Positions 26,801-38,109 of a stretch of DNA of 64,000 bases are shown in pieces. The notes below the pieces were generated by a model that made no database searches, was not told the origin of the DNA, and saw only the letters and a list, made by a program, of their open reading frames with translations. The stretch lies in contig OZ026602.1 of assembly GCA_964020085.1 (NCBI GenBank), positions 25,117,343 through 25,181,342 on the forward strand. Direction: 5' to 3'. The stretch comes from Micromussa lordhowensis (Eukaryota > Cnidaria > Anthozoa > Scleractinia > Lobophylliidae). Made by a program: the position numbers and the translations under genes. How positions within the stretch are numbered: the stretch's first letter is position 1; every line of letters begins with the position of its first letter.

Positions 26801-29800
26801 GAAAGGGGCGCTTATTGGACGGAGGGCGCTAAATCGAATCATACGGTAAGCGCAGTGCTTATTCGGTGGCCGGGCTTAAGCGGCGGTGGTACGTTTTCGA
26901 AAAAATGCGGTATGCTCTATGATCGCAAGAAAGTGCTTACCGTACGAGGACAAAGCTAGCGTCGTCGAAGTGCGGCGAACGTTTGTTGACGGAGTATCAC
27001 TACGTTGGATCGTATATTAGTAGATCAGATATTAAGTTAGGGCTGAGCCGGTTTTCTTAACATCATTGGTCTTATCCGGTAGTTAGAAATTCTCGTCATT
27101 ACAAGTATTAGAAAAATATTGCAACTAAAACGAGCACGCAAAATTTCAAATGAATTTCGACTGGCTATCGTTACTATCAATTTCAAAACTCGACTGGTAA
27201 AGTTTAAATTGCGATACGTGAATGCCAATGAGGGGAACAAAGATCTCCGCGAAAACTAAACAGGCGGCAACATCTTGACAACTTGCCTATCCCTGTAACG
27301 AGGCAAATAATTCCAAGTTGTTATTTTTTTGCATTCACTGTTTGCGTTTGTTCCATGACTTTTAGACAAAAGGAGGAACTAATTAAGGAACTTGCGAAGA
27401 GCGACAAGGAAGCTAAGGAAACAAAGAAGCAATTCTCCGAAAAAATCAAATTCATGAAGCAAGAACTGGAAAAGGCCAAGAAGGAGTTGGAAGACAGTAA
27501 GAAAACTTTAGAAGAATACGAATCCAAGGCTAATTATAAAGTGTCCGAAAAACAGAAAGTCGAGGCTGAGTACAAGAAGAAGTTACAGACTGTAGAAACC
27601 AAGCTACAAGCCTTGAAACGAAAGCAGAAGGTGAGGACTACCGTGCTGTTGTCCGTTTTCACAAAGCATAGGGTGCTACATGTAGTATCCATATTTTTTG
27701 TGCGCTAAACTCAGGCTATTTGTTGTTTGAGTAACGCAGTTTGTGGCTTTCAGCGGATCTGTTTAGCCTAATAGGTGTTTCTTTATTATTCCAATATTTC
27801 CTCAATAGACCATAAATATGCGACAGAAATAACTCTATAGTGTTCCCTTTTATAATGGGGAGGCGCCGGGCCTCATTGTTAGCGCGCGGGACTCTGGCCA
27901 GTGGTTCTAGTGTTAGCCCAGGCTGGAGGTCATTGTGTTGTGTTCTTGGGCAAAACACTTTACTCTCACAGTGCCTCTTTTTTCCCAGGTATATAAATGG
28001 ATTTGTTTAACCTGTTAGAGAAACCTAAAAATTCCGAAGTGTAGCCGCTCTCGTAAGCTTGTAATTCTTTTGCTTGTTGGCAGCTGTTATTGTTTTAGGG
28101 CTAGGGACATTGTATGTGTTGTTTGTTCTGTTGTCCTCTCAAAGAGTATCAAGCCATTCATGTGAGCCCTTGCAAGGGCTGCCACCCGACCGTAAAAATG
28201 CCATGACCTACCCGCAAGAATTAGCATCCCATCAAGGGGGAGTACAAATACTCCTAATCGCCGAATGCTACGGAAACTGAGATAAATGCGCTCCGGCGAA
28301 TCTTATGCGTAGGGTGACCCTACGATGGACTGCTTTCCCAAACAGGGTAGAGTTGAAATACTCCTAGTCACTTAATATTACGGACACTGTAAACCGCCAT
28401 TTCTCGCTTTTACAGCAAAAACTGGTAAACTATACGTGCATATATCATCTGCAAAACCACCGAATAAAGTTTATGTGCGGCAGCCATTTGGTGTGGAGAC
28501 AGCGACACTGAGGTCTCTGAGTTTGAACGTGTCTAAATGTTTCCTGATCTTGTCGTCAATAGTTCTCTCTCGTTTGTCCATGCTGGCTGTGAGTTGCTTA
28601 AGACTATTGTGCAATACTCGTTCTTCCACTGCCGGGGACTCGCGTAGTCCGGGAAAAGGGGCGGGGGAGGGCGTTGTTCAAGCAAAAGAAAATGAGGGGA
28701 TCGCCTCTCTCCCGTCACTTTATCTCGGTTCAAGGCACTGGAAAATGGGCATAGAAAATTGCAGTGTTTCAGCACTTCGACTCTTTGCACTGTAATGTAA
28801 ATTGATTTTCTGTGATTGACACCGCAGGACAATGAGAAAATAAGCGCCTTGCACGAGGAAAGAGAAAAGAAAGTTCAAGAGCTTGAAGTACACATCGATA
28901 GAATGAGAAGTCAACAAGATCAACTTCACAAGAAACTCAAGGAAGAGGCCGACAGGAAAATCAAAATGGAAAGAGACATGCAGAAACAACAGCAGAAGAT
29001 TAAAGAACTGCAAGATCACATGAGTCAGCAGCAGAAGGTTCTCAAAAGAAAAACAGAAGAAGTTGCAGCTGCACAGCGGCGACTGAGAAATGTTGGCAAA
29101 CAAGGATCTGAAGAAAAAGAAAGGTATCAATTTTTTCCTCCCTTCCTCCTTCCTCCTTCCTTGTCTTCCTGCCTCTCGTCCTCCCTTCCTCCCTCCGCCA
29201 TTCCCTGCTTCCTTTCTGCTTCCCTCCTTTCGTCCATCATCCTTAGCTTGCTTTTTCATTCAATATCTCATTGTATAATATAGATAGGACCCTGCGCGCA
29301 CTCCGATTGGTCAAAAACCCATGGTTTATCAGAGTTTATAACATAGCTAGCAGAGCCGCGCAATCAATTCAGTATACTTAAGCGTGCACACGCTTAAGTA
29401 TACTGAATAGATTGCTCAAAATGCCGATAGTGCACGCTGATAGCGTGAGCAAATCGCTTCGCCAGAATTTTTGTTTTTTCGCGCGAGCGGCCATTGTTAG
29501 CCCGGGGGAAAATATTATATTTCGCGACAATAATGGATACAAACAGAGACTCGGCCCACCAGTCCCAAAACGAAGACAATTTTGCGACCTTTTCTCTTGG
29601 GCTAGAGTTCTTAAATGAGTCAGAAAAAGAGAAAAACAACGGAAAAGGAGACTCGCCATCAGCGCCGTCACGATTTGCTTCACTGTCGCTATCTGTCTTC
29701 TGTACTGTCTTCGCTATCGCCTCGGGCAACTCTTACGCTTCTTTCGTGCTCTCCAAACTTCCCGCGTGCTCCATAACTCGATAGTGCACCCTAACTGAGC

Positions 29801-32800
29801 ATGAACCAATTGTTAAATAAAACATAGAAAAAGCGTGTTTTATTGTTTTTCGCTTCCTTATATCATAAAGCAAATGAAGAAGCCTAATCCGTGTATTACA
29901 CTGTTATAAGTCATGACGAGCATTTGAGAACACTCGAGAATTCTCCCTCGTGTTCTCAAATGCCTGTCGTGTTTTATCACAGCGTAATACATGGCCTAGG
30001 CTTCTTTATTTGTTAAATATAACAGTGATTGTAAAATCTGTGGCTCAGATCCTCTTTTGGCACTTGGGCTATGTCTGCTTCATGGATTTTGTTTTACAAC
30101 GAAAATACTACTTTGTATTATAGTCTTAGTGTTGAATTAGGTATACGTGAACCTTGGTATCATCTTCAAATCCCCGCCAACTATCTTCACAGTTCACCCG
30201 TTGGAAAAACGTTTATATCTACCCGAGTATCTCTCAGTAGTTAGCAACGTCACTATTTATTTTCAGTGACGAACAAGCGAAATTCGACCAACGCCGCCAG
30301 TGGTTGGACAATGAAGTAGAGAAAGTACTAAGGAGAAAGGAAGCCATGGAAGCTTTAGCGGAGGAGCTGAAGAAAAGAGAAGCTATTGTACTGAACAAGG
30401 AGGCCTTGATAGCCGAGAAGAGTGAGCTAGAAATAAAGAAACTTCGTTCCAGCCAAGTGCTTAGTAAGGTAAGGAAAGCAAAGGTGTTTTGACTTTTCCC
30501 GAAGTGGGCAGCTTCATTGTAATTTGCAAATGTTTTGTTGAAACCAGTATAGTTTATTATGGTTGGAATGCGCTGCGCTAAATCACCTACGTGACGGTAT
30601 ACATTTTTTTTCCTCTGCCACTATCGTTTTAGGACATTCTTCGGCTGTCTGCCCAACTTGGAGAGGTCGAGAAACAGATCAAGCAAAAAGGGAAAAACGT
30701 TGATGGTAATATACTGTTTTACTTTTCAACTCGCCGTTGAAATGAGTGCATCTATAGTTTAGGCAAGACTACGTATCTGACAAGTAATTTGAAACATATT
30801 AGCGAACATTTCATCTTTTTATTTATTCACGGACCTAAATTTGTACCATCTTTCATTAATTGTTACGCTCGTGATGCTTTGGACAGTGCTGATCCTAGCC
30901 GTATGTAGGACGTGTGTTACAAATGAACCTACTAAATGGTCTACCTCGCAACAAGTGTCATCGTAGCGCAGTGGTTAGGGTTTTCGACCGTGATATCTAG
31001 AAGGATCCGGAACTTTTAACAGATTTTTTCTTTGTTAACAGATAATTGATATTTGCGACAGTTAATGCTAAATTCCTTGCAAGGATTTTCTAAAGGCCGA
31101 TTTACACGGTACGACTTTGTCGCATACGACAAGCTTACGGCATGAATTTTTTCTTGTAAATCAAACTTACAACTCGCTTACGATTGTCGTGTTTGTCTTA
31201 AGTAATGTCGTAGGCTTGTCGTAAGCTTGTTGTATGCGACAAAGTCGTACCGTGTAAATAGGCCTTAATGCAAACACTTACTTAAGTAACATTTTGTGTT
31301 AGAAATTGATGCCCCGAATCCAACTAAAGTTGAAGAAAGCATTCACTCTCTGGAAAGAACAAAAGATGAACTCTTGAAGCAACGAGAGCTTCTGGAACAG
31401 AAACTTCAAGAAGGCTCCTTGTTGGATCCCAAGGAAGAAAGACGGTAAACATGGCCCACTGTGTAAAATATGTTAAAGACAGACAGACAGAGACAGATCG
31501 ACTAATGGACAGACAGGCAGACACGCAGACGCGCAGGCAGGCAGACAGACAGACTAACGGACAGACAGACAAACAGACAGATAGGCAGTCAGTCAGTCAG
31601 ACAGACAGACAGATGGGCAGAGAGACAGACAAGCAGGCAGGCACAGACAGACAGACATATAACCGACAACACAGCTGTCTTGAACAGTTTATTGTTGTGT
31701 GTAAACGCTAGAATATTGCGATGTTTTAGCGTGAGACACTAGTGCCAAAAAACTGCGATTAACTGGTGATACTAACGTATTCTGTTCCAGGCTCATCGAA
31801 CTGGACGAAGGTATCGATGCTCTAGAAGCCGCCATTGAATATAAAAACGATGGAATTGCAAACAAACAAAAAGAACTAGACAGCGGCCAACTTCTCACCG
31901 GCAAGGACCGCGAGGGACTGGTGAACAAGCTGAGTAACCTCTCGCCAGGAGAAGCCACTTCTCTGTTGTCGAAGTATTTTGAGAAAGTTGTCGAGTTGCG
32001 GGGAAATGAAAAGAAGCTTGAGTTAAGATGCAGTGATCTAGAGGTACGGGTAGAACCAGCAATTTTCTGTTTACTCTGTACCTCAATGTATTTTTTTTAT
32101 AATTAAAGAGAATGAAATCTTCGCGGTTTATAGCAACTCAGAAGAGGTCAGTGTTTCTAATCTTTTTAACACTACAATAAATGAATTCGCCTTTCTTCAC
32201 TTCCTATCATTTAAAGCAACTATTCGGAATCCCCACCAACAGCAATACCCACATATTTTTGTTTTGTTTGAGAACCTAAAACATCTTTTGTTACCTTTTT
32301 ACAACTTGGTGTTTTTCGTCGTCTCGGATATTTTGAAGCGGAACAAAAAGTTATCGTCCTTTCACGGCGTTATCCCTTGGAAAAAATATAAATATAGATT
32401 TGTTACGTTGCATTCGCTTGCATTGTTTAAGTTGCAATTTTTCTGGCATTGAACAGTTTTCATCTCTTTGCATTACTTTGCATTTCTAGCGGCTTTGTTT
32501 TGCCTCCCGTTGCGCTGAGTTGCATTGCTTTGCGTAGCATTGCGTTGTCTTGCTTTGCTTTGCTGAGCTTTTTGTCTTCAATTACCTCGTTTTGCTTCGC
32601 TTCTTTCTCCTTTGTTTCATTTTATTTCATTCATTTTATCCAGGTTCGTATAAACGAGCAAGAGAGGATTATCGGTGAACTGGGTCGAGGATTACAGCAA
32701 GCTGAAATGAAGGGGGACCGGAGACTAGTAGAACATCAAAAGAAATACGAGCAAAGGATCCAGTTCTTAATGAACAAACTGCGCGATGCCGAGTCAAGCG

Positions 32801-34114
32801 AGGCACAAGATGAGCGGATAACGTACGTTGATTTTGCTAGCCAAGTATACAGATCTTTTTTTATATAAAATGCCTTCTTGCTTCTGACACGGGCGATCTC
32901 TTTCGACCGTTGCTGTTAAACCTATTTAGCTGTGGTAGGGGGGTTGTGGCGGGAAGGTTGGGTGGGGGAGAGGATAAAAAGTGCCTGCGTTGATTTTAAC
33001 CTTTTCCTGCTAAAAATGCATTCAATCTATAGTGGTGGATCGAGTCGTTCTGTGTGAATTTTCCTGCAAGTTATAGGGGACATTTTGGTGCATCAATCAA
33101 TTGTTTGGTAGTGTGGCTTGACGTTGCTACGGCTGCCATGTTTCAAGGGGTGTTTTTCCCGAAATTCTGTTTTAGCTCCAATTTGTGACTAGGTTTTTTT
33201 TTGCGGGGGGTGGGGAAGTGGTTTGGGTTTGGTACTGCTTGGCTATAAGGAAAGAAACCTTGTCTCTTAAAAGCAAAGGAATTTACAAAAGCAAAATCCA
33301 AGCAAAACGTAGTTAATTTTAAAATTTCGCCTTTGAAAACCACTCGTATTTATTAAATACTCTGTTGGCTTGACAAAGGCGTAAAACAGTAATCTGATTT
33401 TTCAGTTGTGATCGCTTCCCTCACAGCGAACTTGAGAACAGAACACAGCAGCTGGAGAAAGATCTTTATTATTACAAGAAGACAAGCCGCGAGCTAAAGA
33501 AAAAATTACGAGAGAAAATGGCTTCTGGAATGGGTACGAGTTTAGAGTCAGATGTCATAGCAGCCAGCGGTGAACTGGAGGCTCAGTACAAGAGCAGTGA
33601 CGCGCATGGCAAGCAATTAGTAACTGAGGTTTCACGGATGAAGGTACCTGATGTCTAGACCGACTGACTGACTGACTGACTGACTTGCTGTTTGACTGTC
33701 TAACTGACTTACTCAGTAGTTCGTATAGTATGATCGTCTGAGTGAGTGTAGTTCTGAGAAGAACTGTTGTTGGTGACTGACGTTTCGACAACCCGAGCGG
33801 AAGTCATCTTGACTCTGAAGATGACTTCCGCTCAGGTTGTCGAAACGTCAGTCACCAACAACAGTTCTTCTCAGAACTACACTCACCCAGACGATCATAC
33901 TATACGAACTACTGATACTCCTGGGTTCAAACCATTTACTATGTGACTTACTCAGTGTTTGCCTGAATGACTGACTGAAATTGATTGACTGACTAACTGA
34001 CTGTTTGACTGTCTATCTTACTGGCCGACTGACTGACTGGCTGACTGATTGGCTGACTGACTGACTGACTGACTAACTTACTGTTTGACTGTCTATCTGA
34101 CTGACCGACTGACT

Positions 34115-34159
<45 letters not shown>

Positions 34160-35670
34160 GAGTATTACAAGATAATTTGGTTTTATCAACTGAGTTGATA
34201 ATGTGAATTGGCCACCGTAGCTTTCGAATCTCTTTACGGTGGCCAATTCACATTATCAACCCAGTCGATAAAACCAAATTTTCTTGACTGACTGACTGAT
34301 TGACTAACGACGAATGGAACAGACGGACGGACCGACTGATTATTTGATTGATTGCATTTTTTTCTGAACGGTTTTGTAGCATTCTCTCGCTGAAAAGGGA
34401 ATAGGCGTGCCTTCACAAGCATCCACGCCATTCCGAGTATCTCGTAAAGATCTTCGACAGATGAGGTATAAATTAAACTCGTTACATAACCTAGACAAAC
34501 GCATAACAATCGCTTCAGGTAACCTAGTAGTCGTGCATGTGTCGTGCGGGTTACTTTCATATCACACGTCACTCAAACAAGTTGATACACACTCCAGGTT
34601 TAATTTTTTAAGAAATTATATAATGGCGAGTGCCATATTCAACGAAATTCTTCCTTCCCATCATTATATTTCTGTTACACACATCGTTGGGACACATACC
34701 ACTATAGAATCTGATACTTCTCAGTAGCGCAGTGATGTAGCTTATGTGGACTCTGAATTATTTTCCCATCGTCGCACGCTCTTCAAATAGCTTTAAAACA
34801 GCGTTCACTTTAGGCAGCAGTCAAAAGTGAGGTTGATTACGACTGTAAGATTTCTGTTTGAGAGTTGTCTGAACTGTGCTCAACGATTTGATTCGATTCC
34901 CGCGCGCTCAGCAGAAATCAGAAGCTGGGAGGAGCCGCCGAACATTTGATTGACGGTAGCGAAAAACGAATTTGTCGGTTGAGCTCCGCATGTTATTGAA
35001 AGGGGCAGTAAAGAGTTTCTTCTTTGGTTTGAAGTCCTTCAATTCTGTTCCTATCTAAATGCCCCTCTTGTCTTTGCATCCGGGCATTACTGTCCATATT
35101 CTCTCTCCCAGTTCCCAGGAGGTGTCTCTGCGTAGATCCCAGACTTCTGTGGCGAGCACGGTCCCCGAGTTACCAGGTCTCTCGGACAAACACAACTTGA
35201 TCGAGGAATCCACCGACGACTTAGTGCAGGGTACGTATAACCGACAAACTAGGTGTTATATTGTTTGTTCATTATAAACTGAACAAAATATCTGTATTCT
35301 GAGTGGATAATGACAATTGCCTATTGAAGGTGTAGAGTGCAGTGCGAAAGTTGGTATGGTTTAGACTTTTAAGACAGATGTTTTTTTACGTGTCATTCAA
35401 AGATGTAAAGCTTCTATTTGGCTGTTTTCGTTTTTGTTTTGGTAGACAGTAAATTAATCAATAATAATTGGTTGAAATAGCCCGCCAACCAGCCGTACTC
35501 TGTGGGTGGTAAACCGTGTACAATAAAATGCACATCTATTTGCACTGTGTAGAATAAACATTTTGCTGCTTTTAAGTATAAACGAAAATCGCATACACGG
35601 CGAATTGCGGCTTGCAATTCATTGTACGCGCGGTGTTTTCAAGGTAATAATACACATGAAAAAATTACTC

Positions 35671-35703
<33 letters not shown>

Positions 35704-36477
35704 TGTAACACCAGTGCAAAAAGTGTAACACCGGTGCAAAAGGTGTAACACCAGTGCAACTTACACATCGTAATTCTGGATAATGATTGGCAGAAAGACA
35801 ATGAGAAATTTTGTAGGCCAATGATATCATGAAATTGCACTCGCCGAAGCGGCTCGTGCAATTTCTGCTTATTGAAAAACTCACTCGTGCAAATTAATTC
35901 CAAATTGAACGTGAAACCGTATGATTACCTATACAAAGACCTTTATTAAAATTGAACTCACCGAAAGGCTTGTGCTTGTTCAAACATTTTGCATCACTCG
36001 TGACCATAAATCACGAACTGCACTCGAGTTTATCAGATTTTCCACATATATATATACTATACATGCACTAGACAGTCAGCACTTACGAGTCTTGCAGTAT
36101 TTTGGTGAGCCATAAAGCGAATCAGTGCGTATGACGATTAAGAATAGTGATACTTACTGGTGAATAAGCACACCAGTTCACTATACCCTAAAAAACTTAA
36201 CAGACCATGAGAAGCGATGCAACGAATCGGGCCTCACGTGAATGGCTCGATACCCTTTGAGAGCGGGAACAGTACCCCTAGCCCCAAAACAGTAACAACT
36301 GCAGCTATACTATGAGGACAAATGCAATAACAAGTTTACGAGAGCTGCTTTCCAAGACATGTAAGTGTTGGTGTCACCGATTAGCCGATCTACAGGTTTC
36401 TCATTTGTCCCATGTTTTTTCCTTTCTTTTTTTCTGCCTTAGATTCCATTGAACAAAACAAGAATCCATGGGCTTAA
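11813..36477 (+). CDS. KIF27: KIF27/KIF7-type kinesin-4 (Costal-2 group), complete, 28 coding exons
   Basis: Microtubule motor of the KIF7/KIF27 group, linked in other animals to Hedgehog signalling and motile cilia. Coding exons: 11813-11845, 12674-12811, 14886-14972, 15435-15542, 16525-16660, 17224-17370, 18246-18314, 19628-19797, 21026-21175, 21543-21623, 22291-22394, 23224-23446, 23824-24040, 24767-24879, 25087-25226, 25743-25854, 26205-26383, 27366-27630, 28828-29123, 30267-30468, 30633-30705, 31303-31444, 31791-32043, 32644-32822, 33427-33643, 34380-34465, 35112-35230, 36443-36477. All junctions are GT-AG and all phases agree, giving 1357 aa, close to human KIF7 and KIF27 as I recall them. 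It starts [11 protein letters not shown] and ends KNPWA. The cnidarian gene may predate the KIF7/KIF27 split, so the symbol is provisional. Confidence 0.93.
12871..13325. repeat. TA-flanked MITE (pogo/Tigger-like) with internal repeats
   Basis: Terminal inverted repeats CAGTGAAACCTGTAT and ATACAGGTTTCACTG are each flanked by TA. The motif GTGTCCGCTTAATA recurs several times in both orientations inside. The TIR start and TA target fit pogo/Tigger-type mariners. Lies in kinesin intron 2; no transposase. Confidence 0.75.
14125..14815. repeat. Inverted-repeat element in kinesin intron 2
   Basis: The outer ends CCAGGGCTTTTTACAC and GTGTCAAGCCCTGG face each other. Many internal copies of TTACTTTCCA and its complement occur. 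It appears to be a non-autonomous DNA transposon with subterminal repeats; boundaries approximate. Confidence 0.5.
15861..16427. mobile_element. Nested MITEs: one palindrome inserted in another
   Basis: The outer element begins GTTGCAGGTCAAAATGAAAT and ends with its complement; a complete copy without the insert is at 55952-56107. Inside, at about 15898-16320, is a second near-perfect palindrome with ends AGGCCCTTTGCAGCT and AGCTGCAAAGGGCCT, centred on GGAGAGCAAG/CTTGCTCTCC near 16105. Lies in kinesin intron 4. Confidence 0.8.
20532..20885. repeat. MITE with CCCCGGCCAAACG terminal repeats
   Basis: Ends CCCCGGCCAAACG and CGTTTGGCCGGGG flank about 350 bp rich in GCAACATGTTG-type motifs, with arms largely complementary to each other. 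Lies in kinesin intron 8. The two long open frames here are by-products of the palindrome. Confidence 0.75.
20949..20996. repeat. GTGAC/GTGAT short tandem repeat
   Basis: Pentamers GTGAC then GTGAT repeat about nine times just upstream of kinesin exon 9 (acceptor at 21025). Confidence 0.8.
21301..21451. repeat. Palindromic MITE in kinesin intron 9
   Basis: The arm TATTAAAATTCTAACTTGGC plus CCGAGGCTTGG is mirrored by CCAAGCCTCGG and the complement at 21410-21445. Central loop about 60 bp. Confidence 0.75.
21676..22250 (+). mobile_element. tRNA-type SINE interrupted by other repeats
   Basis: The SINE body (TTGTTGTGTTCTTGAGTAAG ... CTCTCGCACAGCC) runs 21676-21857. Its 3' part, CCATCCAGGAGGGG through ACAAATACTCCTAATCG, reappears at about 22178-22250. 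Between them are a Penelope-like terminus remnant (21868-22025) and a MITE of the GGACTGGAACTAGCTTGC family (22033-22155). Compare the uninterrupted copy at 37040-37318. Confidence 0.6.
22971..23105 (+). mobile_element. tRNA-derived SINE (pseudo-tRNA head)
   Basis: 22971-23042 folds as a tRNA cloverleaf: acceptor GGCTTGA/TCAGGCC, D arm GCTC/GAGC, T arm with GGTTCAAATC. The anticodon loop CCGGTAT has C where U33 is invariant, and a non-tRNA body with a GCGATGATCAATC tail follows. It is therefore a SINE head with internal A and B boxes, not a functional tRNA gene. Lies in kinesin intron 11. Confidence 0.7.
26610..26835. repeat. Array of GGGCGCTTATT motifs
   Basis: About nine or ten degenerate copies of GGCGCTTATT spaced 15-50 bp apart in kinesin intron 17. 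The spacing is irregular, so this is not a simple satellite. It resembles the internal repeats of the 12871-13325 element and probably belongs to a non-autonomous DNA transposon. Confidence 0.6.
27861..28285 (+). mobile_element. Degenerate tRNA-type SINE
   Basis: Shares TTGTGTTCTTGGGCAAAACA, CCAGGTATATAAATGG and ACAAATACTCCTAATCGC with the SINEs at 37040 and 21676, but its tRNA head is decayed and the body is expanded. Lies in kinesin intron 18. Confidence 0.6.
29871..30012. repeat. Palindromic MITE in kinesin intron 19
   Basis: CAAATGAAGAAGCCTA is mirrored by TAGGCTTCTTTATTTG, and CATTTGAGAACAC by GTGTTCTCAAATG at the centre. A separate small palindrome, AGTATACTTAAGCGTG/CACGCTTAAGTATACT, lies at 29371-29404. 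Confidence 0.7.
31092..31266. repeat. Palindromic MITE (TTTACACGGTACGACTTTG family)
   Basis: The arm AAGGCCGATTTACACGGTAC is mirrored by GTACCGTGTAAATAGGCCTT. Interior CGCATACGACAAGCTTA also pairs. Ends 36 bp before kinesin exon 22. Confidence 0.75.
31476..31665 (+). repeat. (GACA)n microsatellite
   Basis: About 190 bp of imperfect GACA/GACAGGCA repeats starting 30 bp after kinesin exon 22. The 86-residue open frame across it is an artefact of the repeat. Confidence 0.9.
33655..34300 (+). repeat. (GACT)n microsatellite split by inserted palindromes
   Basis: GACT/CTGA tetranucleotide tracts at 33660-33715, 33960-34110 and 34285-34320 in kinesin intron 25. They are separated by a near-perfect palindrome (33717-33914) and a Penelope-like repeat (34117-34285). 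Confidence 0.8.
33717..33914. repeat. Near-perfect 98-bp-arm palindrome
   Basis: The left arm from GTAGTTCGTATAGTATGATC to GAAGTCATCTT is repeated in reverse complement to GATCATACTATACGAACTAC with almost no mismatch. It contains GTCGAAACGTCAGTCACC, similar to the termini of Penelope-like elements. Looks like a head-to-head pair of element ends. Confidence 0.8.
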
Positions 36478-36515
36478 AGAAATGAAGTTGAAAAATCAAA
36501 GAGCAGTTGGAAAAA

Positions 36516-36521
36516 AATAAA
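36516..36521 (+). terminator. Candidate polyadenylation signal of the kinesin
   Basis: AATAAA 39 nt after the kinesin stop codon (36475-36477). The 3' UTR would be very short; a longer alternative cannot be excluded. Confidence 0.4.
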
Positions 36522-37039
36522 AGAAATGGAGGAAAGATTTAATATAACTGATGAACTCATCGTGCCATTGAAAGAAGAAAACTCGGTTTTATTATTTATG
36601 AACGTAACTTCATTTTCAAGATGCACCAACCGTAACTTAGTTCCTTAAGATGTGCAAAATCAGTTTGGAATCTTATCGTGTGGAAGAGTTACTTTTACGG
36701 TAGAGTTGCTTTTACGTCTCACATTTTACATGGCAGAGTACTTTTGCGTCTTTCATTAACTGTGGTGTTTTCAGTATTGTGTGATTGAATGTGTACTTTA
36801 CCCTCTTTTATATCTTTTAACTTAAGTATAACTTCAAAAGAATAGCTTTTGTCATAAATTGTCAAACATGAATCTTTGTATACCTCTCGGGAATCTCTCG
36901 GATTTAGCAGTTTCCTCTTTCTTTTTTAACGGTGATGCTACGATATTTTTAAATCGAGTTATTTATTAACATGCACGAAAAGTGTAAAAATCAGGATCAG
37001 TTTGTAAAGTAAGAAGTTAGTAAAAAATTGATCAGAATT

Positions 37040-37318
37040 TACCTCATGGTTAGTGCGCTCGACTCCGGAGCGAGCAGTCCGGGTTCGAGCCCTGGCCGGG
37101 GACTTTGTGTTGTGTTCTTGGGAAAGGCACTTCACTCTCAAAGTGCCTCTCTCCACCCAGGTGTATAAATGGGTACCGGCGAACTTAATGTCACCCTGCG
37201 ATGGACTAGCCTCCCATCCAGGAGGGAGTATAAATACTCGCTTCATGCTACTGAAACCGAGACAAGCTACGGACTGATGGGCCACTTGGCTCGTTTGCAG
37301 ACTTTACCTACCTACCTA
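37040..37318 (+). mobile_element. tRNA-Arg-like SINE with CTAC tail
   Basis: The head at 37043-37103 has an anticodon-arm loop CTCCGGA (CCG, arginine-like) and a T arm CCGGGTTCGAGCCCTGG. A body with TTGTGTTCTTGGGAAAGGCA follows, then CCCATCCAGGAGGGAG and a (CTAC)n tail at 37303-37318. It is the best-preserved copy of this family here, in the spacer between the kinesin and the receptor. Confidence 0.75.
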
Positions 37319-37855
37319 CCTTGTGAAATTTGTGAAAATGATAGTGACAGTAACCGATTGCAGACTGCCGACTGCTGACTGCAGACTGCTCAACGGTAGT
37401 AAAATGCAGACTGAGGGTGAAATGCAGATTGCAGACTACAAACCTTTCTTAAGGTAGATTTCCATTATCGAGTGTTAATCGCAAACGGGGTTATCCAAGC
37501 TAATTGAGGTGAAATCTGCACTCCGGTTAGCCTGAAGATCACTCGGTTTGATTGGATAAAACTCCGTTTAGCCTGAATATTACTCAGGTTAGCCTGAAAA
37601 ACGCGCCGGTTGGCCTGTTTACTGTTAGCTCTCAATCATGGAAATGGTAACACGATTCAATTAAAAAGTCTACAGTCTGCATTTTACCCCCGGTCCGCAG
37701 TTTACACTGAACGGTTTTGTCATTTGAGGACATTGTTTACAGCATATTTTGTCAGCGTTTTGTGTAAAGATCGTCTCCTAAACGGTAGCTGTTATTCGAA
37801 GCTGCTCGTTCTGTACAAAGGAAGGACAATGAGGATTCCAAAGACAAACCTTACG

Positions 37856-37861
37856 TTTATT
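37856..37861 (-). terminator. Candidate polyadenylation signal of the minus-strand receptor
   Basis: AATAAA on the minus strand about 250 nt beyond the receptor stop at 38110. Position fits a short 3' UTR. Motif evidence only. Confidence 0.4.
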
Positions 37862-38109
37862 ACAAAGCTGGGGTGTGGTATGTCCGGTTTGTAGATACTG
37901 CCATGCGTGCAGCAAATTAATTACGCAATTGAAACCTCCCAAATGAGGTTAAAAATTAAAAATCTACCAGTTAACCTTCCAGTGACCTTCCACTGTCGGT
38001 GAAGTCGCACATGCGTACAAGCGTAGAACAGCCTCTTTAACTTGTAGTTAAATATTACAAACGTGTAGTTAAATAGTATAAACGTGTTACGCTGTAAAAA
38101 TTAATGTGA

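Larger units (their letters stand above)
22291..36477 (+). other. Kinesin coiled-coil stalk and tail (exons 11-28)
   Basis: Exons 11-28 encode long heptad-rich coiled coils. Exon 15 holds [13 protein letters not shown] and an acidic stretch as in KIF7/27. Exon 20 holds [11 protein letters not shown] and [14 protein letters not shown]. Exon 23 holds [11 protein letters not shown] and [13 protein letters not shown], blocks I recognise from human KIF7. The final 11 residues end NKNPWA, recalling the KNPL end of KIF7. In KIF7/Costal-2 this region binds GLI and other Hedgehog components; that role is by family only. Confidence 0.85.
36522..38109. other. Convergent spacer between kinesin and receptor
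   Basis: No supported exon. It holds the SINE at 37040-37318, short degenerate repeats of GCAGACTG (37350-37440) and GTTAGCCTGAA (37520-37615), and a candidate minus-strand polyadenylation signal for the receptor at 37856-37861. Confidence 0.6.

Noticed and set aside
31451..31711. 86-residue open frame
   Set aside because: It translates a GACA microsatellite; no protein character or splice context.
33655..34300. CRISPR-like regularly spaced repeats
   Set aside because: Tetranucleotide microsatellite with no repeat-spacer structure, in an animal genome.
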